DNA of 64,000 nt from Phragmites australis (GCF_958298935.1 NC_084943.1:6644001-6708000); one strand, 5' to 3'. Shown: positions 23,041 to 35,162, counted from the first letter of the stretch. Notes: generated by a model not told the origin, from the sequence alone. Program-made: numbers and translations.

Positions 23041-24851
23041 ATAATCTAAATAGAGATAAATTTTTTTTCCAAGAACATTAAACAAGAGTTGCATGCGATG
23101 GTATTGGCGCAAATCAAGCATTTTTTGCTTTCAATTAGAGTGTATAATTAATTAGTGAGTTAATTGTGCATGCATATCATCCTTGCCTGTTGCGGTATTC
23201 AGTGAAACTAGACTAGATTGTCAAGCCTTCTTGGGTTGTGAATGTGCAGAATAAGGCATCTAATCAACTTCTTGATCACGTCATCGCTGGACTATAGTTG
23301 TTATGTATTCTATTTGAATGCGCATATATGTTTTCCCTGGATCTATATCAGTCAAATACTTTTATTTCGACCATCAATATACACTGATCATATAGAGTTG
23401 ATATCCTAAAGATTCTATCATGCGAAGCATATTCATAATATAGAAATTCTATGATTTGTAACAATGTATTACTATAGAACTTAGTGAGCTAAGTGGTACA
23501 TTTAGAAAATTCAATGTCAACTTGTGTTTGCTGTTAGAGATAGTATTTTGGGACCTGATCATAGCTTTGGTACAGGGCCTCCAAAATCTACGGTATGGCC
23601 CTGTACATATGGAGCCTAGAGTTGCTAGTGAGAGGACGAAAAATAGTGTGGAAGGGACTCGGTAAGGCTATAGAATCGAGTGATCAGTTAACATGGCTGA
23701 CTTGATTTAGTGAGAATTGGGTGACATTTCGAAGGACTACTGAAATGTCATCATTGCATTGTTTCTTCTTGATTGCCAAAAGTAACTGATGGATAGAATT
23801 GACTCTTAGTTGACATTGTCCAATTGTGAAACCGCAGAATGACCAAGGATCATGTTCAGGAAACTATGCGTGTGCGTGTGGGATGGCCGGATTTGGGGGG
23901 GGGGGGGGGGGGACTCAATTCGTACCATGTGCTGTTCAGTCGACCATAGTGTTATATTGAAAGCTGGCTACCTTGTATGATGTTGGGCTCCTTTTTAGGT
24001 ACTTTTGAGGCTGTCAAATTCATCTCCAAGGGCTTCTTGTCCCTTTAATGGTTAGAATTCGGTTCTTCTTGACATAGAACTTGTGATGTTCTGCAGTATG
24101 ATGCTTCCTGTTACTTGGAACATAGAGTCCTCGATGAACTTAATTGAAGCATACTAGCGTAGAGAAGGAAGTAGGAACATTAATATTTTAAGATTTACTT
24201 AGCAAAAGAAACTCCATGTTTCATTTTTGCGCCTATAATTTTTGTCGGATAGCTTATCTGACTGCAATATGGTGTCACTTTGCAGTAGTTTAAAGTATTT
24301 TGTGGTTGATACTAACAAGTTAGATTCTGGGTGGAGTAGCTTCTCTCAGTGATGAGCTTTCTTGGTTCAAGAAGGAAGCTATCTCGGTTTTCTCTCTTTA
24401 CATCTGTATATATCTGAGGCAACAGTCTTTGGACTAATTTCTCAAAGAGGCAGTAATTAAGAACTATGCTTGTTGTGTTCTTACTACTATATTACCTTGA
24501 TTTGTTTTTAGTAAAATGTGTTTCTCTAATAGTATATGTATTACTTACTATTTATACTTAATTCTATCTGTTGCATTCTTTATCCTCAAGGTTATATTGT
24601 CAAATTTGCTATTTACACTGAATATTTTGATAAAGATCAGATCAATGGAAATATTATCTGCATTTTTTTTATCTCAAACCATGCAATTTTCCAATAATTG
24701 GACTAGCTTTGTATATATAGTTTTGTCATTGATTCGAATATGTGCCTTTCATTTGTATATATAGCTTTGAATATAGCTTTGTATATATAGCATTGTCATA
24801 AATTGGTATGTCATATGTGTTTTCCTATCCGTTTTGGATGGTTGTAGAACA
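23041..24851. other. Intron-like AT-rich stretch of element C
   Basis: No coding region seen. It includes an 18-base G homopolymer at 23895-23912 and TATATATAG repeats near 24710-24800. It ends at the acceptor GGTTGTAG (24840-24847). Confidence 0.55.
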
Positions 24852-25187
24852 ATGACTAATGGTTGGGCGTGGACCATCGAAAAGATCGATGATATAGTTG
24901 TAGACCTAAGGAAGATGGCTAACAATCCCTGTTCGTGCAAGTGCTCTATGGTTGCGAACCGGCTTGTACTCCAACTTGAGGAGGTAGTGAGCAGGCTTCA
25001 GAAGTTGTCCATTCAATCGACCGAGGTGCTGGACCGTCAAGATGTTGGCCACCTTGAGGGCAATGATGTGGATTCTAGCGTGCACCCGAACGACGTGGTT
25101 CCTTATGACTACGTTGAGGGCGATGATGTTGGCCACATTGAGGGCGATGAGTACTGGTGGTTGCCGAGTGATGATAGCGACGAGTAG
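24852..25187 (+). CDS. Small acidic hypothetical protein of element C
   Basis: 111 codons from the ATG at 24852, chosen because it follows an acceptor-like GGTTGTAG directly; an upstream in-frame ATG exists at 24834 but lies before that acceptor. The protein starts MTNGWAWTIEKIDDIVVDLR, has a CSCKC cluster near residue 28 and a likely helical LVLQLEEVVSRLQKLS segment. It then has two acidic repeats (VGHLEGNDV and VGHIEGDEY) and ends WWLPSDDSDE. I recognise no family. The frame is intact although both neighbouring genes are broken. It could instead be an early exon of the downstream gene, but a stop codon closes it. Confidence 0.45.
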   Translation: MTNGWAWTIEKIDDIVVDLRKMANNPCSCKCSMVANRLVLQLEEVVSRLQKLSIQSTEVLDRQDVGHLEGNDVDSSVHPNDVVPYDYVEGDDVGHIEGDEYWWLPSDDSDE

Positions 25188-25441
25188 TTTGAATGTATAA
25201 TGCTTGTGTAGACCTGATTATTATGTGTTCTATACTCTGGCTATGAACACTTGCATAACTAAAACTGATGTATGTTGTACTTATGGATCTGATCAATATG
25301 TTGTACTTTTGCATTTCTGTGTGCCTTATGCTCTTGCATTTTACGTCCCTTTCTCCTCATTTCTTCTATGTTCCAGTATAGCATTCGGTTTTAGATTATC
25401 TCTAAATCAAGTGCTTCTTGTGTCTAAAATGTTAATGTAGG

Positions 25442-28400
25442 AATGACACGTACGAAATCCAACCGCCGTGCACGGCCCTGTCCCGTCCCCCCTCCTATAC
25501 AAGTCCCTCAAGTCCAGCTCCAGCCTCAGTACATGATGAGCCTGCAAACATGGAGCCGGGCCAGACATGGGGCGGTAGCCCGAGGTTGTACTTCAACATG
25601 GAACAGTTTGAGTTGGAGATAGCCGCTGAGGCTGCGCAGGGCACGGCCGAAGGTGATGCACCGGGGGGGTCAGATCGACCCTGATGCTGATGCTCCGGGT
25701 GGTGACGAGATGACTGGAGAAGAGAGGAGTGGACGAGGTCCCAGCAGGATGCCTGAGGGACGTTTCATCATCGCGGAGGTCAATGCAGTCGGGGAGCCCA
25801 CGAGACCAAAAGTTATTCTGGGCCCGTACAAGACAACAATCGGGTGTCTGGTGAGGGACCATGTCGTAGTCACATACAGAACTTGGAGAGGTAGACGGGA
25901 TGACGTGTGGGTGGTTCTCAAAAAAATCAAGGATCTAATGTGGGGCAAGTTGTTGGCAAAGTTTGAGTTCCCTGAAGGATGCAGCATGGCCAAAGCGAAG
26001 AGTCGTGCCCTATCAACAATGTCCATCGTGTTCAAGAATTTCAAGGGTAAGCTGTGGAGAAATTATGGCTTGGTGGGCTGGACACCAAAATGAGACCATT
26101 ATTCGACGGTTCAACTATTCTGGAATGATTTCATAGAGCACAAGCGTTCAGAGGAAGCACAACTACTAAGTGAGATCAACAAAGCCAACTCCCAGAAGAA
26201 CATGTACCCCCACAGAACTGGCTCGCATGGGTACGTGAGGAAATACGATGAGTGGGATGAAATGGAAGAACAGGTAACCCGCAGTGGTGCCACACCTCAG
26301 ACGGCCCCCCTGGATTGAACGAGCGAAGCACTATCTGTATGCGAGAGGGGTGACCTTGGCGGCAGATGGCAGTATGAACTTCAAAAGCGACAGAGAACAG
26401 GAAGTGATGCAGAGAATTGCAGATGCCCACACCCAGTCTTCGCAAGGCTCTTTCAGGCCGGATAGGGAGAATGACCAGCTAACCTTGGCACTGGGAACCA
26501 AGAAGCACCCAGGTCGCACCAGAGGCAAGGGTGTGGTGCCCTGGAAAGAGGGATTCCCAGAATCCGCCGAAAGTTATAGGAGTCTGAAGAGAAGGAGAGA
26601 AGAGCTGGAAGACCTGCTGGATGTAGTGCGACAAGAACTTGTGCAAGAGCGTCAGATGACAGATACCAAAATCAGAGAAATTGAAGAATCATTTAAGCAA
26701 GGAATTAGGCAACACCAAGGCAAAGAAAATGTTGTGAGCCCTGGTGGTCATCGGAGCAGCTGCGCGTCCGTGGGGTTTGGAGAAGAAGAATTAGCCCGTT
26801 TCCCCATGGACGACATCACAGAAAGCAAGGTGTGCAAGCTTGTCGTGCCCACTATGAACATTACCATCACGGTGGCTATGGGGCAGGTCGACCAATGCGT
26901 CGAAGGGGCTCTCTTGAATGATCTCCCGATACCACGGGGATACGCTAAGGTCCACGTGGACTCCATGCAAAAGCCGTATCGTAAGGTTGACATGGATTAC
27001 CCCGGAGAGACGAGTTCCAAGAGGCTCGGATCAAACGTGGGTGGCTTCGTTTTGTGGCACAAGCGCTACATATTGTTTGAAGATGAGACAGATGAGTCGT
27101 CTAATGCGGAGTCGGACCCAGCACACAGAAGAGATCCAACTCCTCCACGATCGGCGCCAGTGCCACCATCACCAGGAAGAGATCCAACTCTTACACTGTC
27201 GCCGCCACTGCCACCGTCACCGAGAACAGAGCCGACTCCTCCCCCACGCAAGTCGCCAACAAGAGAGTCAACTCTTCCCCCTCCAAAGTCAGTAACAGTG
27301 CCACCAAGGGAGCCAACACCTCCCCCTTCGAAGTCAGCACCAGTGCCTCCAAGAGAGACGACTCCTCCGAAGTCAGCAACAGTGCCACCAAAATTGCCAA
27401 CTCCTCCAAAGTTGACAACACGCTCTCAGTCTAAGAAGGTGGCAGCACCTGAGAAGTTGCCTTATGAAAGAATTACAGAGGAAAACAGAGAGATAGTGAA
27501 TGCCGAAGTCGAGAAATTTTTTAAAAAGCGAGAGCCTAAAAAGAAAAAACCACTCACTGCAGAAATGAAAAAGTTTCTCTTGACGCTGAGCAAACCTGCT
27601 GTGGCTAAGCGTCAATCAGACTATGAGCGTATCAAAGGAAAGAAATCCTTGAGGCAGGCTTCTATCGACCAGGTACGGGAAGAACAACAACTAGAAAGAT
27701 TCCTTAAGGATGCCAATATGGCAAGAGAGCAATTTTTTAACGAGTCCGTGGCACCCAAAGCAGCCGAGAGATGGCAATTTAAGCTGGGCGAACTATTGGT
27801 CGCGCTGGACGAGTGGGCCAAACTGACATATCAACTTCGGAAATTTCATGCGTGGTACATGAATCAGACGAAGGAGGGTAGGGAAAGTTTCGAGGCCAGA
27901 GTCAAGGAACAAGATCTCCTCCACGAGGATGGCAGTATTTTTATATTCTTTGAGGAAATATATCGATTGTACCAGCATAATACCCTCGACGTGTCTATCT
28001 TGAGTTGTTGGACTCTGTAAGTGTCGTATACGTATAATTCACAATATACATTTCTGTACCATTATATTGAATCTCTTAACTTATTCCTTCTGTAGAATAG
28101 AGGTACAAAGATGCAGGAAGGAGTGCATCATGCATGTGGGATTCATCGACCCATATCTTGTCAACCTGACAATGATGATATCTACCGACCTAAAGAAAAC
28201 CGAGGACTATGTATTGAAGTGTCTTCTGGAGCTACAATTGAAGAAATACATACTTTTACCCTACCACTGGGGGTACGTGTTTCTACTCTTTTTGAGCAAT
28301 ACATCATTAGAAATTAGGACCAACTAACCTATAGTGACCTATGTACAGTTTTCACTGGATCCTTCTTGTCATCCAGTCAGATATTAGCAAGATCTTTATT

Positions 28401-29073
28401 TTCGACTCACAAAATAATCCGAAAGAAACCTACCAACTCGTCATTGACTTGCTACAAAGGTAAAAACCGACCATTTCGTTACTGCTCTTGTAATATTTGA
28501 TTTGATTGAATCTAAGTCTACTTACGGTAATAATCACACACATACCAAGTGTACCCGCGATACACCAAGAAGAGCGTTAGATACAGGCCATACACGAAAG
28601 AATGGACAGTTCGACATGGCTTTCCTTGTAGGAAGCAGGGTCCGGGCAATAATTTATGTGGTTTTTATGTAATGGAATTCATGCACAGCTTCAACATAGA
28701 GGATTCGATCCTGCCGGAAGATCCTGAGCTAGGCGGTATACACATTGATTACTAATTTTCAGGCTCGATACGCCAAAATCATATGTATTGATTTATTCAA
28801 TTCTTGAAATTGCAGATCCTCGAGCTGTCCAAAGAATGTCTCATGCCTCATGAAATCAACGCACTTCAAGAACAACTTGTCGAGTTTATCAATGACGAAA
28901 TCATCAATCCACCTGCGAGTTCCATGAAATTGGATCGTCTTTCTTGTTACCTTCAACCCATAAAAAAGGGCAGAGTTCAGACCCATCGGCTCACAAGAAA
29001 TCTTAAACTCTATAAGATTATTGTAATGAAACTTGATAAGTATGCGGTGTATATATATTGTGACGAGACTTGA
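25442..29073 (+). pseudogene. TNP1-like / Ulp1 (C48) protease gene of element C
   Basis: Plant CACTA accessory gene. The N-terminal part has the Ptta/En/Spm-type segment (RFIIAEVNAVGEP, CLVRDHVVVTYRTW) and LTLALGTKKHPGRTRGKG at 26480-26540. A Pro-rich tract (TPPRSAPVPP-like repeats) lies at 27115-27420. The C48 protease domain spans exons 28096-28272, 28349-28459 and about 28550-28735: WGFHWILLVI (His), FIFDSQNN (Asp), RKQGPGNNLCGFYV (Gln, Cys), so the H-D-Q-C set is present. Exon 28816-29073 ends at a TGA. Lesions: an extra G in the G7 run at 25663-25669, TGA at 26091-26093, an extra C in the C6 run at 26305-26310, and the last two junctions do not join in frame. Confidence 0.75.
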
Positions 29074-29227
29074 TGTTTTATAAATAAAATTTATATGTGC
29101 TTGTGTATATATGCTGTGATGAAACTTGATATGTATGCGTGTCTATTTCCGGCAACGTCCAAAATTTGAAAATGGCACTATACTGGTGGCAACCGCCACG
29201 TTTTAAAAAAAAAGGCGGGAAACACCT

Positions 29228-29449
29228 ATCAGTGCCGGTTGGTAACAAACAACCGGCACTGATAGCACTCATAGGTGACTATCAGTGCCGGTTCTCATCT
29301 AGAACCGGCACTGATAGTGATTTTCAGTGCCGGTTCCATACCCGGCACTGATAGTCACTGAATATCAGTGCTGATTAATCAGTGCCGGTTCATAAACCGA
29401 CACTGATCACGTTTTTGAATTGGCACTGATCACCTGTTCTGCAGTAGTG
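29228..29449. repeat. Right subterminal array and terminus of element C
   Basis: TATCAGTGCCGGTTGGTAAC and ACAACCGGCACTGATAG form close inverted pairs repeated at 29228-29270, 29278-29317 and 29320-29354. Degenerate copies follow up to TTCTGCAGTAGTG. The pairs could form hairpins. Confidence 0.85.
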
Positions 29450-29995
29450 TTAGTTTATTCTTCCTCTTCTCCAGCGCTCAAGATTAACACCATTGAGGAA
29501 GGCATCAGTCTTATCTTTCTCTCTCTCTCTTGATCTCTCGATTTTGATCACGGGGAGGGTCAAATTCATCGAGGAAGGCATCAGTTTTATTGGTCGTCCG
29601 CTTGAGCAGACATTCGAGTAGATCTTGGTGGCGATGGACAGCGTCGGGGACTATGAGCAGATTTGTCTGGCACGCAGGCTATTTGGTCTATTGCGTGCTA
29701 AGTAGTGTGTTATTACATTTATGTAAATTGGAACAATGCCGATGTGGTTATGACAAAATAGATTGAACTGGAACGATGTGGTTCTATTGTGTGCTAAGGT
29801 ACTGATTGAACTACTATAAACAGATTGACTTGGAACGAGCGATGCGGTTATATCGATGCGAACTTTTTTTTTGCTATGTAATATGTATCAGTGCCGGTCG
29901 GGAATAAGAACTAATACTGATAGTGCTGGGATTAGTGCTGGTTTACTGTTAGGAACCGGCACTAATAGTGCTAGTATCAATGCCGGTTCTATCTT
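29450..29995. other. Right half of CACTA B
   Basis: Begins with the second TTA target copy and the rest of the duplicated unit (TTATTCTTCCTCTTCTCCAG). It includes a short repeat (ATCGAGGAAGGCATCAGT, two copies near 29490 and 29567) and ends with subterminal repeats at 29885-29990. No gene. Confidence 0.6.
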
Positions 29996-32900
29996 AGGTT
30001 ATTATTTTGTGCATTGCATGCTAAGTTTTGTTAGAAGCCAGGTAAATGCATTAGAGTTCTTTTTCCTTTTCTTTCTCTTTGGTGTTTTGAGTAAAAAAGA
30101 TTTTGAAAAGGTCTTACAAAACTCAGTAGTGAATAAGTTAAGGATCTTAATGGTTGGAATTCAAAGTCTTTGAATTCATCATCTATTCAATCCTTGTTCA
30201 TACTTGATCCTTCTCTAGTTCAATTCAAATCTTATCCAAATCCTTGTTTAAAGATAATCTCTCCTCTTTCTCAAAATTCTACCCAAATCCAAATTCAAAT
30301 TCCTTATCTATTCCTATTCTTCTTCAACCTCATTTTTTGTTTCTTTTAAATTCACTTCGAACTCAATTCAAATTCAAACCCTATTCAAATTTCTCTGCAA
30401 AAGTTTCTTTTCTAAACCCTAGATATACCTAAAGTATCTTTAGGCTTAATCTTGCTCAAATCCAAATCCTTAGCCAAGTCATCTAGAAGGGCCAACAAAA
30501 AGGATCCATGAAATCTGCAAATTTTTGCGGAGTCCGGGACAGCCTCATCTTTCCATGAAGTTTCGGAGTTCAAAACCGCCTCAAATGCAAATCTTAAAAA
30601 TACCAAAGTTGTAGTTCTCATTGAAAGCTTCGATTTGAACCTATGGAAGTCCTTTTTTGGATAATGGAGCTTGGAGTTATAGCCCCCGAAAACAGTACTA
30701 CACAGATAAGTCCGAGTTCAAAGAGTTTATCTTGTGGTGCAATTTTGGACATTACGATGGAGTTTTCAGAAGTTCCAATGACTATCAAAGTTGTAGATAT
30801 TTTCGAGTACTACAATTTAGAATCAAGAAACGTCTAATTTGGAGTCCGGACAATAGAGATATCATCCTCGGAATAGAGAGCTGCGAAAAAGTAAAACGTA
30901 ACCGACTCAAACTCGAACCCAATTCGTGTTCGGCTTGGACTCCACCTCAACCAGCCGCCGCTAGCCTTATAAATATGATTTGAACTCCCTCTCCTACCCC
31001 TATTCCATGCTACCAAACCCTAGAAGTCACTGCTGCCCTGTCCGTGCGCCTCCGTTCGCCGGAGCTGTCGTCGCCACCGCCTGTGATGCGCTACCTCATC
31101 ATCTTCTACGCGAATCCTCCTTCCTCGACCATCAAAGCAAGGTGAGGACCCCTTCTTCTCCTCACTTACTATTGTTTTAGCACCATAGTAAGTCCCTAGC
31201 CAAGTTCTAGCATCGGCCAAAGCCTGATCTACGCCGCCACGGTCATTGCAGTCGCGGACAGCCACGCTGTAGCCGATTGGCATCGACGTTCCCGCCAACT
31301 AGTGCACTGTTTTCCATGCCCTCACCAGCACATGTTCCATGATGTTTCCCACGCCCTCACCAACCAGGTTGGCCAGTAGAGCAGCCAAACCACCATAATC
31401 AAGGTCGACATACCTGTTGTCCGGTTTCTGGACGTGTTCTACGCGCGCACCGGATTTGTATTCGCGTTCCCCGTCAATCCGAAAGCCATATCGATGCACC
31501 AACTATGTCATGATGTGTCCCATGGAGTCTTCTACGTTACCCTAGGAGCCCATCCACGTTTGTGCAGTGACACGACCAGGACGCCATTGCTAATCATAGC
31601 ACGTCGCAGCCATCACCCGTCTCATCTCTCTTGATCGTTCTTCCTCTCAATGGATGATCTACCCAAAACTATGCCATAGCATTGTGTTCTAGGGATATAT
31701 GAACATCTTTGTTCAAACGTTTTCTCAAATTTCATAGCCAATCTCTGGGAACGGGAGCGTCTTCGTTTCTGCATCTGTTCGCGATCACCACCAAACCTAG
31801 CAGCAGTCATCGTTGTTTTGCCGCTATCTTGGATGACCCCTTAGAAAACCAACCATACCACTGAGTTAGTATTTCCATGTTCTACGCCATGCTTCCCTCG
31901 TTTCACTGAAACACCACCGAAGCCTGACATCGATGTCAGTGACCACGTGCCCGATCGCCATCTCCGACGAAACTTGAACCAGCACCGCTACATAGAGTCA
32001 CCAGTAGTATCCTTAACCTAGAAGCACAACCTTCAGCCTTTTTGATCCATCCTAGGTGGTCGATACTGGATCTCCGCGTATCCCTTCTTTAATCCAAGAT
32101 GGTACTTGCATAGCATGCCAAGTCAGTTCCACATCATTCTTCTTAGCATTATGATGTTGTCAAGCCTGACACAGTGATTGTGCAATAAAACCTTTCCCAT
32201 AGGAAGATAGTTCCAAAAAATCGGCATTTCCTTTTCAGTCTAATCCATCTCTCAAAAGCTTTCTCTTTTCATCTTAACTCCAATTTAAGCGATTCTTGCA
32301 TCTAAATATTTCTAAAATCATCCCTATCCAACCATATTGTTTTTAAAGTATTTTAATGATGTTTGGTATGTTGTTCTTAGTGTTTTCCTTTGTGTTGTTT
32401 GTTGGTAGTTCTCGCGATTAGTCGATAACGTTCCGGAACAGTTCGAGGGACTTCAAGACCAAGATTTCGACAACACTGAGCAGAATTGGGAAAAGGCAAG
32501 TGTCCTTAATCTTCTTGAACCTATGTTTTTAAATGTTTTATTTTACAAAATTGCATGCAGTGTCTGTCAATATGATGGGTAGTCACCTATGTTAGGGTTT
32601 TTACCTAGATATCCCCTTATCATTCTTTGAAACCTAAGTGGTTTATGGTTATGTGTCTTTCATGGGTAGAATTGCTTAGCCATGCTGACATAATGTTGGG
32701 AAGTGTCATATACATGATTAATGGAGTTATGTAATGGTGATGATGAACTTGGTATAGTAACATGGAACCCTAAGACTTGGGCAAAGAATGGGTTTGGTGA
32801 TGATGATTCAGGTGGTGGGCTTGTGGATACATTCCAGGCAAAGATGTTATGTTGGTTATTTCCCAGTTGGATGTTGGTTCTTGTGGTGGGCTTGTGGATA

Positions 32901-33805
32901 CGTTGGATAGTTGGAAAGTCTTTGCCCAAGTATCACATATAAGGACCGGTTCGTGGAGCGACAATCTAAGAATTACCGTACCAACCATGAGGCAGATATG
33001 GGTAAGGCTTAGCATATTGATTAGACACTTGGCTGGCATTTGTTGGAGTACCAAGACCTAATCAATGGACAATGCTTCATAGTGATCTCCTGGTGGCACA
33101 CCATTGACGTGTGTTAAGTGTCTTGCAAATACGGCAACACGGAAATCACAACTCGTGGGAAAAGCTGGATAACCTCTGCAGAGTGTAAAATCTGATATAT
33201 CAGTGGTGCTCGAGATCATGAGAGACTTGAATCCTCACATGATTAGTTAGTTTTGGTTATGGCTCTGGTTATGGTTATGGTGTACAAGGTGGGTAGCCTT
33301 GTGTGTGGGATAAAGGTTGGATTAATTGGGTTAAATTCACTTAATAATTGTTCAATGCTTTTAAAATTCAATTATTTTCTTTACTCGCATTTATGCAAAT
33401 AAACCCTTGTGTTAGCCTATTCTTGATATAAGCCTGCATATCATTATCTTTCCCACACTTGCTGAGTGCATCATGTGCTCACACTTGCTATTTTTCCTAT
33501 ACCATGCGACATGTGTGCTGCTACTCAGGGAGTAAAGATGTTGAAGACTATTAAGATGAGGTTGTAACGTTCTAGGCGCATGTCTCCCGGTCGGTTGCCT
33601 ACGGTGTTGTTGGGCACTAGTGCTTCTGTTCCACTGCAGATATCTTCATAGAAGATAATATATGTCAATTTCTATAAGATTTTAACATTTATTTAATAAA
33701 AGTATTGTTTTTGTTACTTCACTTGTGACGTCCTTATGTGTGTTGAACATCCTGGACACACATAAGCCGCATCTAGTTTTGGCCATTAAAACCGAGTGTG
33801 ACAAG
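29996..33805 (+). repeat. Unclassified long LTR-like sequence
   Basis: Non-coding. A TATA-like CTTATAAATATG at about 30965 is followed by CCAAACCCTAGAAG. 32693-33350 is the second copy of the repeat at 6525-7165. The right end (AAAACCGAGTGTGACA, 33790-33803) has the look of the CA end of a gypsy LTR. It may be a single long LTR (up to about 3.8 kb) truncated on the left by the CACTA elements, but the left TG end is not identified and no internal domains adjoin it. Confidence 0.45.
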
Positions 33806-33806
33806 T

Positions 33807-35009
33807 TGTTATCTCAAATGGTGTACCTACAGGATCCTTAGACCCGAGATCATCATTGATTCCAAGAATGTGTAGTTGCATACTTTGAGACTATCAAATG
33901 CTATTTCGTAACTGGGTATTCATAAAGATAGTTTTCGGGTTTGTCTTGAAACATGTCATGGGGTATGAGCGATCAAGATGGAATTTGCTCCTCCTTGATA
34001 ATGGGAGAGATATCTCTAGGTCCCTCAAAGTAGTTGGATTGAGAAAGTGCATGCCCATGCCAATATGATTAAAAAGTTAATCATGATGAACTTGATCGAG
34101 TGTATCATCGAGCTATCACAAGGGTGGCACATATCATGCGTTGAGCTTGACTGGTATCGTGAGGCGAAGGAATCGGTGCATGTGTATATCAAGATTCAGC
34201 CGATATTATATTTTATGTATACTCGGGAGTCAACATGTCCTACTAGGGACCGCTATTGATTTTGGTTTGGAAAGGGTTTCTGAGTTGTAGCCATCTGTAG
34301 ATGAACCTAACAGGTCACACACTTAATGGGTTGGAACAAAATATACGAATTGGATTCGTATATGGGTTTTGATTGGATTGTGATCCATGAGAAGTTAGAG
34401 TCCTAAAAGGCTTCCAACGTGGGAGCCCATTGGCGAGCTCTATATAAGGAGAGGCATAGGTAGGGCATGCACAGGTTGAGCCACTCTGAAACCCTAGCCG
34501 CAGCCTTCCACACGATCTCCCAAAAACTCGAGCCGCGCATGCGATGCTAGCACATCGGTGCTCGACGTTTCTACCGAGTACATGTGGATACCGTAGAGGC
34601 GGTGCTTCTATTGCGGCGCCAATCTTCTCGGTGAGTTGAACATGACATGTTCAGGTTGGTCGAGTAGTATGACCACCTGCTCGAAGTTGGTCAAGGAGCA
34701 TGACCACCTGCTCGGAGTTGGTCGAGGAGCACGACCACCTATTCGGAGTTGGTCAAGGAGCACGACCACCTGCTCAGAGTTGGTCGAGGAGCGTGATCAC
34801 CTGCGTGGGGCTGGTTGCGGATCTGATCGAGAAGCTGCTCAAGGAGTTTGACACGCACGATGTTGGATCATCTACTCCAACTCTTCTTCCACTACACTGT
34901 GCATCGAGCAGTAACAATCTATGATCTACTACTAGCATAATTTCCTGGGTGAATGAGGTAGAAAAGTTTTGTTTTAGGCTAGCGTAGCCTTCCCGTTCCC
35001 CAACAATAA
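33807..35009 (+). repeat. Copia-type LTR with internal minisatellite
   Basis: Starts TGTTATCTCAAATGG and ends near TTCCCCAACA, then ATAATGGTATGTGG, which recalls the initiator-tRNA-Met primer site (TGGTATCAGAG) after Copia 5' LTRs. A TATA box (GCTCTATATAAGGAGAG) lies at about 34437-34450. No Copia coding sequence follows; gypsy sequence starts within ~150 bp, so this is a truncated element or solo LTR. Confidence 0.5.
34655..34809 (+). repeat. 31-bp minisatellite, five units
   Basis: GTTGGTC(G/A)AGGAGCA(C/T)GACC ACCTGCTCGGA repeats with starts at 34655, 34686, 34717, 34748 and 34779, an exact 31-bp period. The period is not a multiple of three, so it is not a protein repeat. Confidence 0.92.
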
Positions 35010-35162
35010 TGGTATGTGGATGCCTCCTCCTCCTGCATAATTAAATTATTTTCATCTAAAATGGACAACACCACGTAAGCTGGTATTTGGTAGAACATCA
35101 CGTCCTGTCCATGACCAATCATGGCAATCTAGTGATGTTTGACATGATGGAAATGTGAATTA

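Larger units (their letters stand above)
17284..29449. mobile_element. Complete CACTA (En/Spm) element C, 12.17 kb
   Basis: Ends are CACTACTACAGAAC on the left and, on the minus strand, CACTACTGCAGAAC on the right (one mismatch in 14). They are flanked by the 3-bp target duplication TTA at 17281-17283 and 29450-29452, as expected for CACTA transposons. Subterminal arrays lie at both ends. Inside, all on the plus strand, are a TNP2-type transposase (18301-21800), an internal repeat array with TATA box, a small acidic ORF, and a TNP1-like/Ulp1 gene (25442-29073). The structure is complete but both main genes carry inactivating lesions. Confidence 0.92.
16603..29995. mobile_element. Degenerate CACTA element B, split by element C
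   Basis: The left side (16603-17283) starts CACTTATATTATAACAGAAT, continues GGTCATCCATG, and has subterminal repeats (ATCAGTGCCGGTTC) at 16627-16770. The right side (29450-29995) ends with the same repeat class at 29885-29990, but no TAGTG terminus is visible. The two halves join naturally across C at TTA, since the sequence after C (TTAGTTTATTCTTCCTCTTC) continues the unit also seen intact at 17038-17085. Boundaries are approximate. Confidence 0.55.

Noticed and set aside
29228..29449. CRISPR-like array of regular palindromic repeats
   Set aside because: Repeats are CACTA subterminal motifs in alternating orientation in a eukaryotic genome; no spacers of constant length.
30244..30432. 62-codon plus-strand ORF
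   Set aside because: Compositional ORF in TTCAAATTC-rich non-coding LTR-like DNA.
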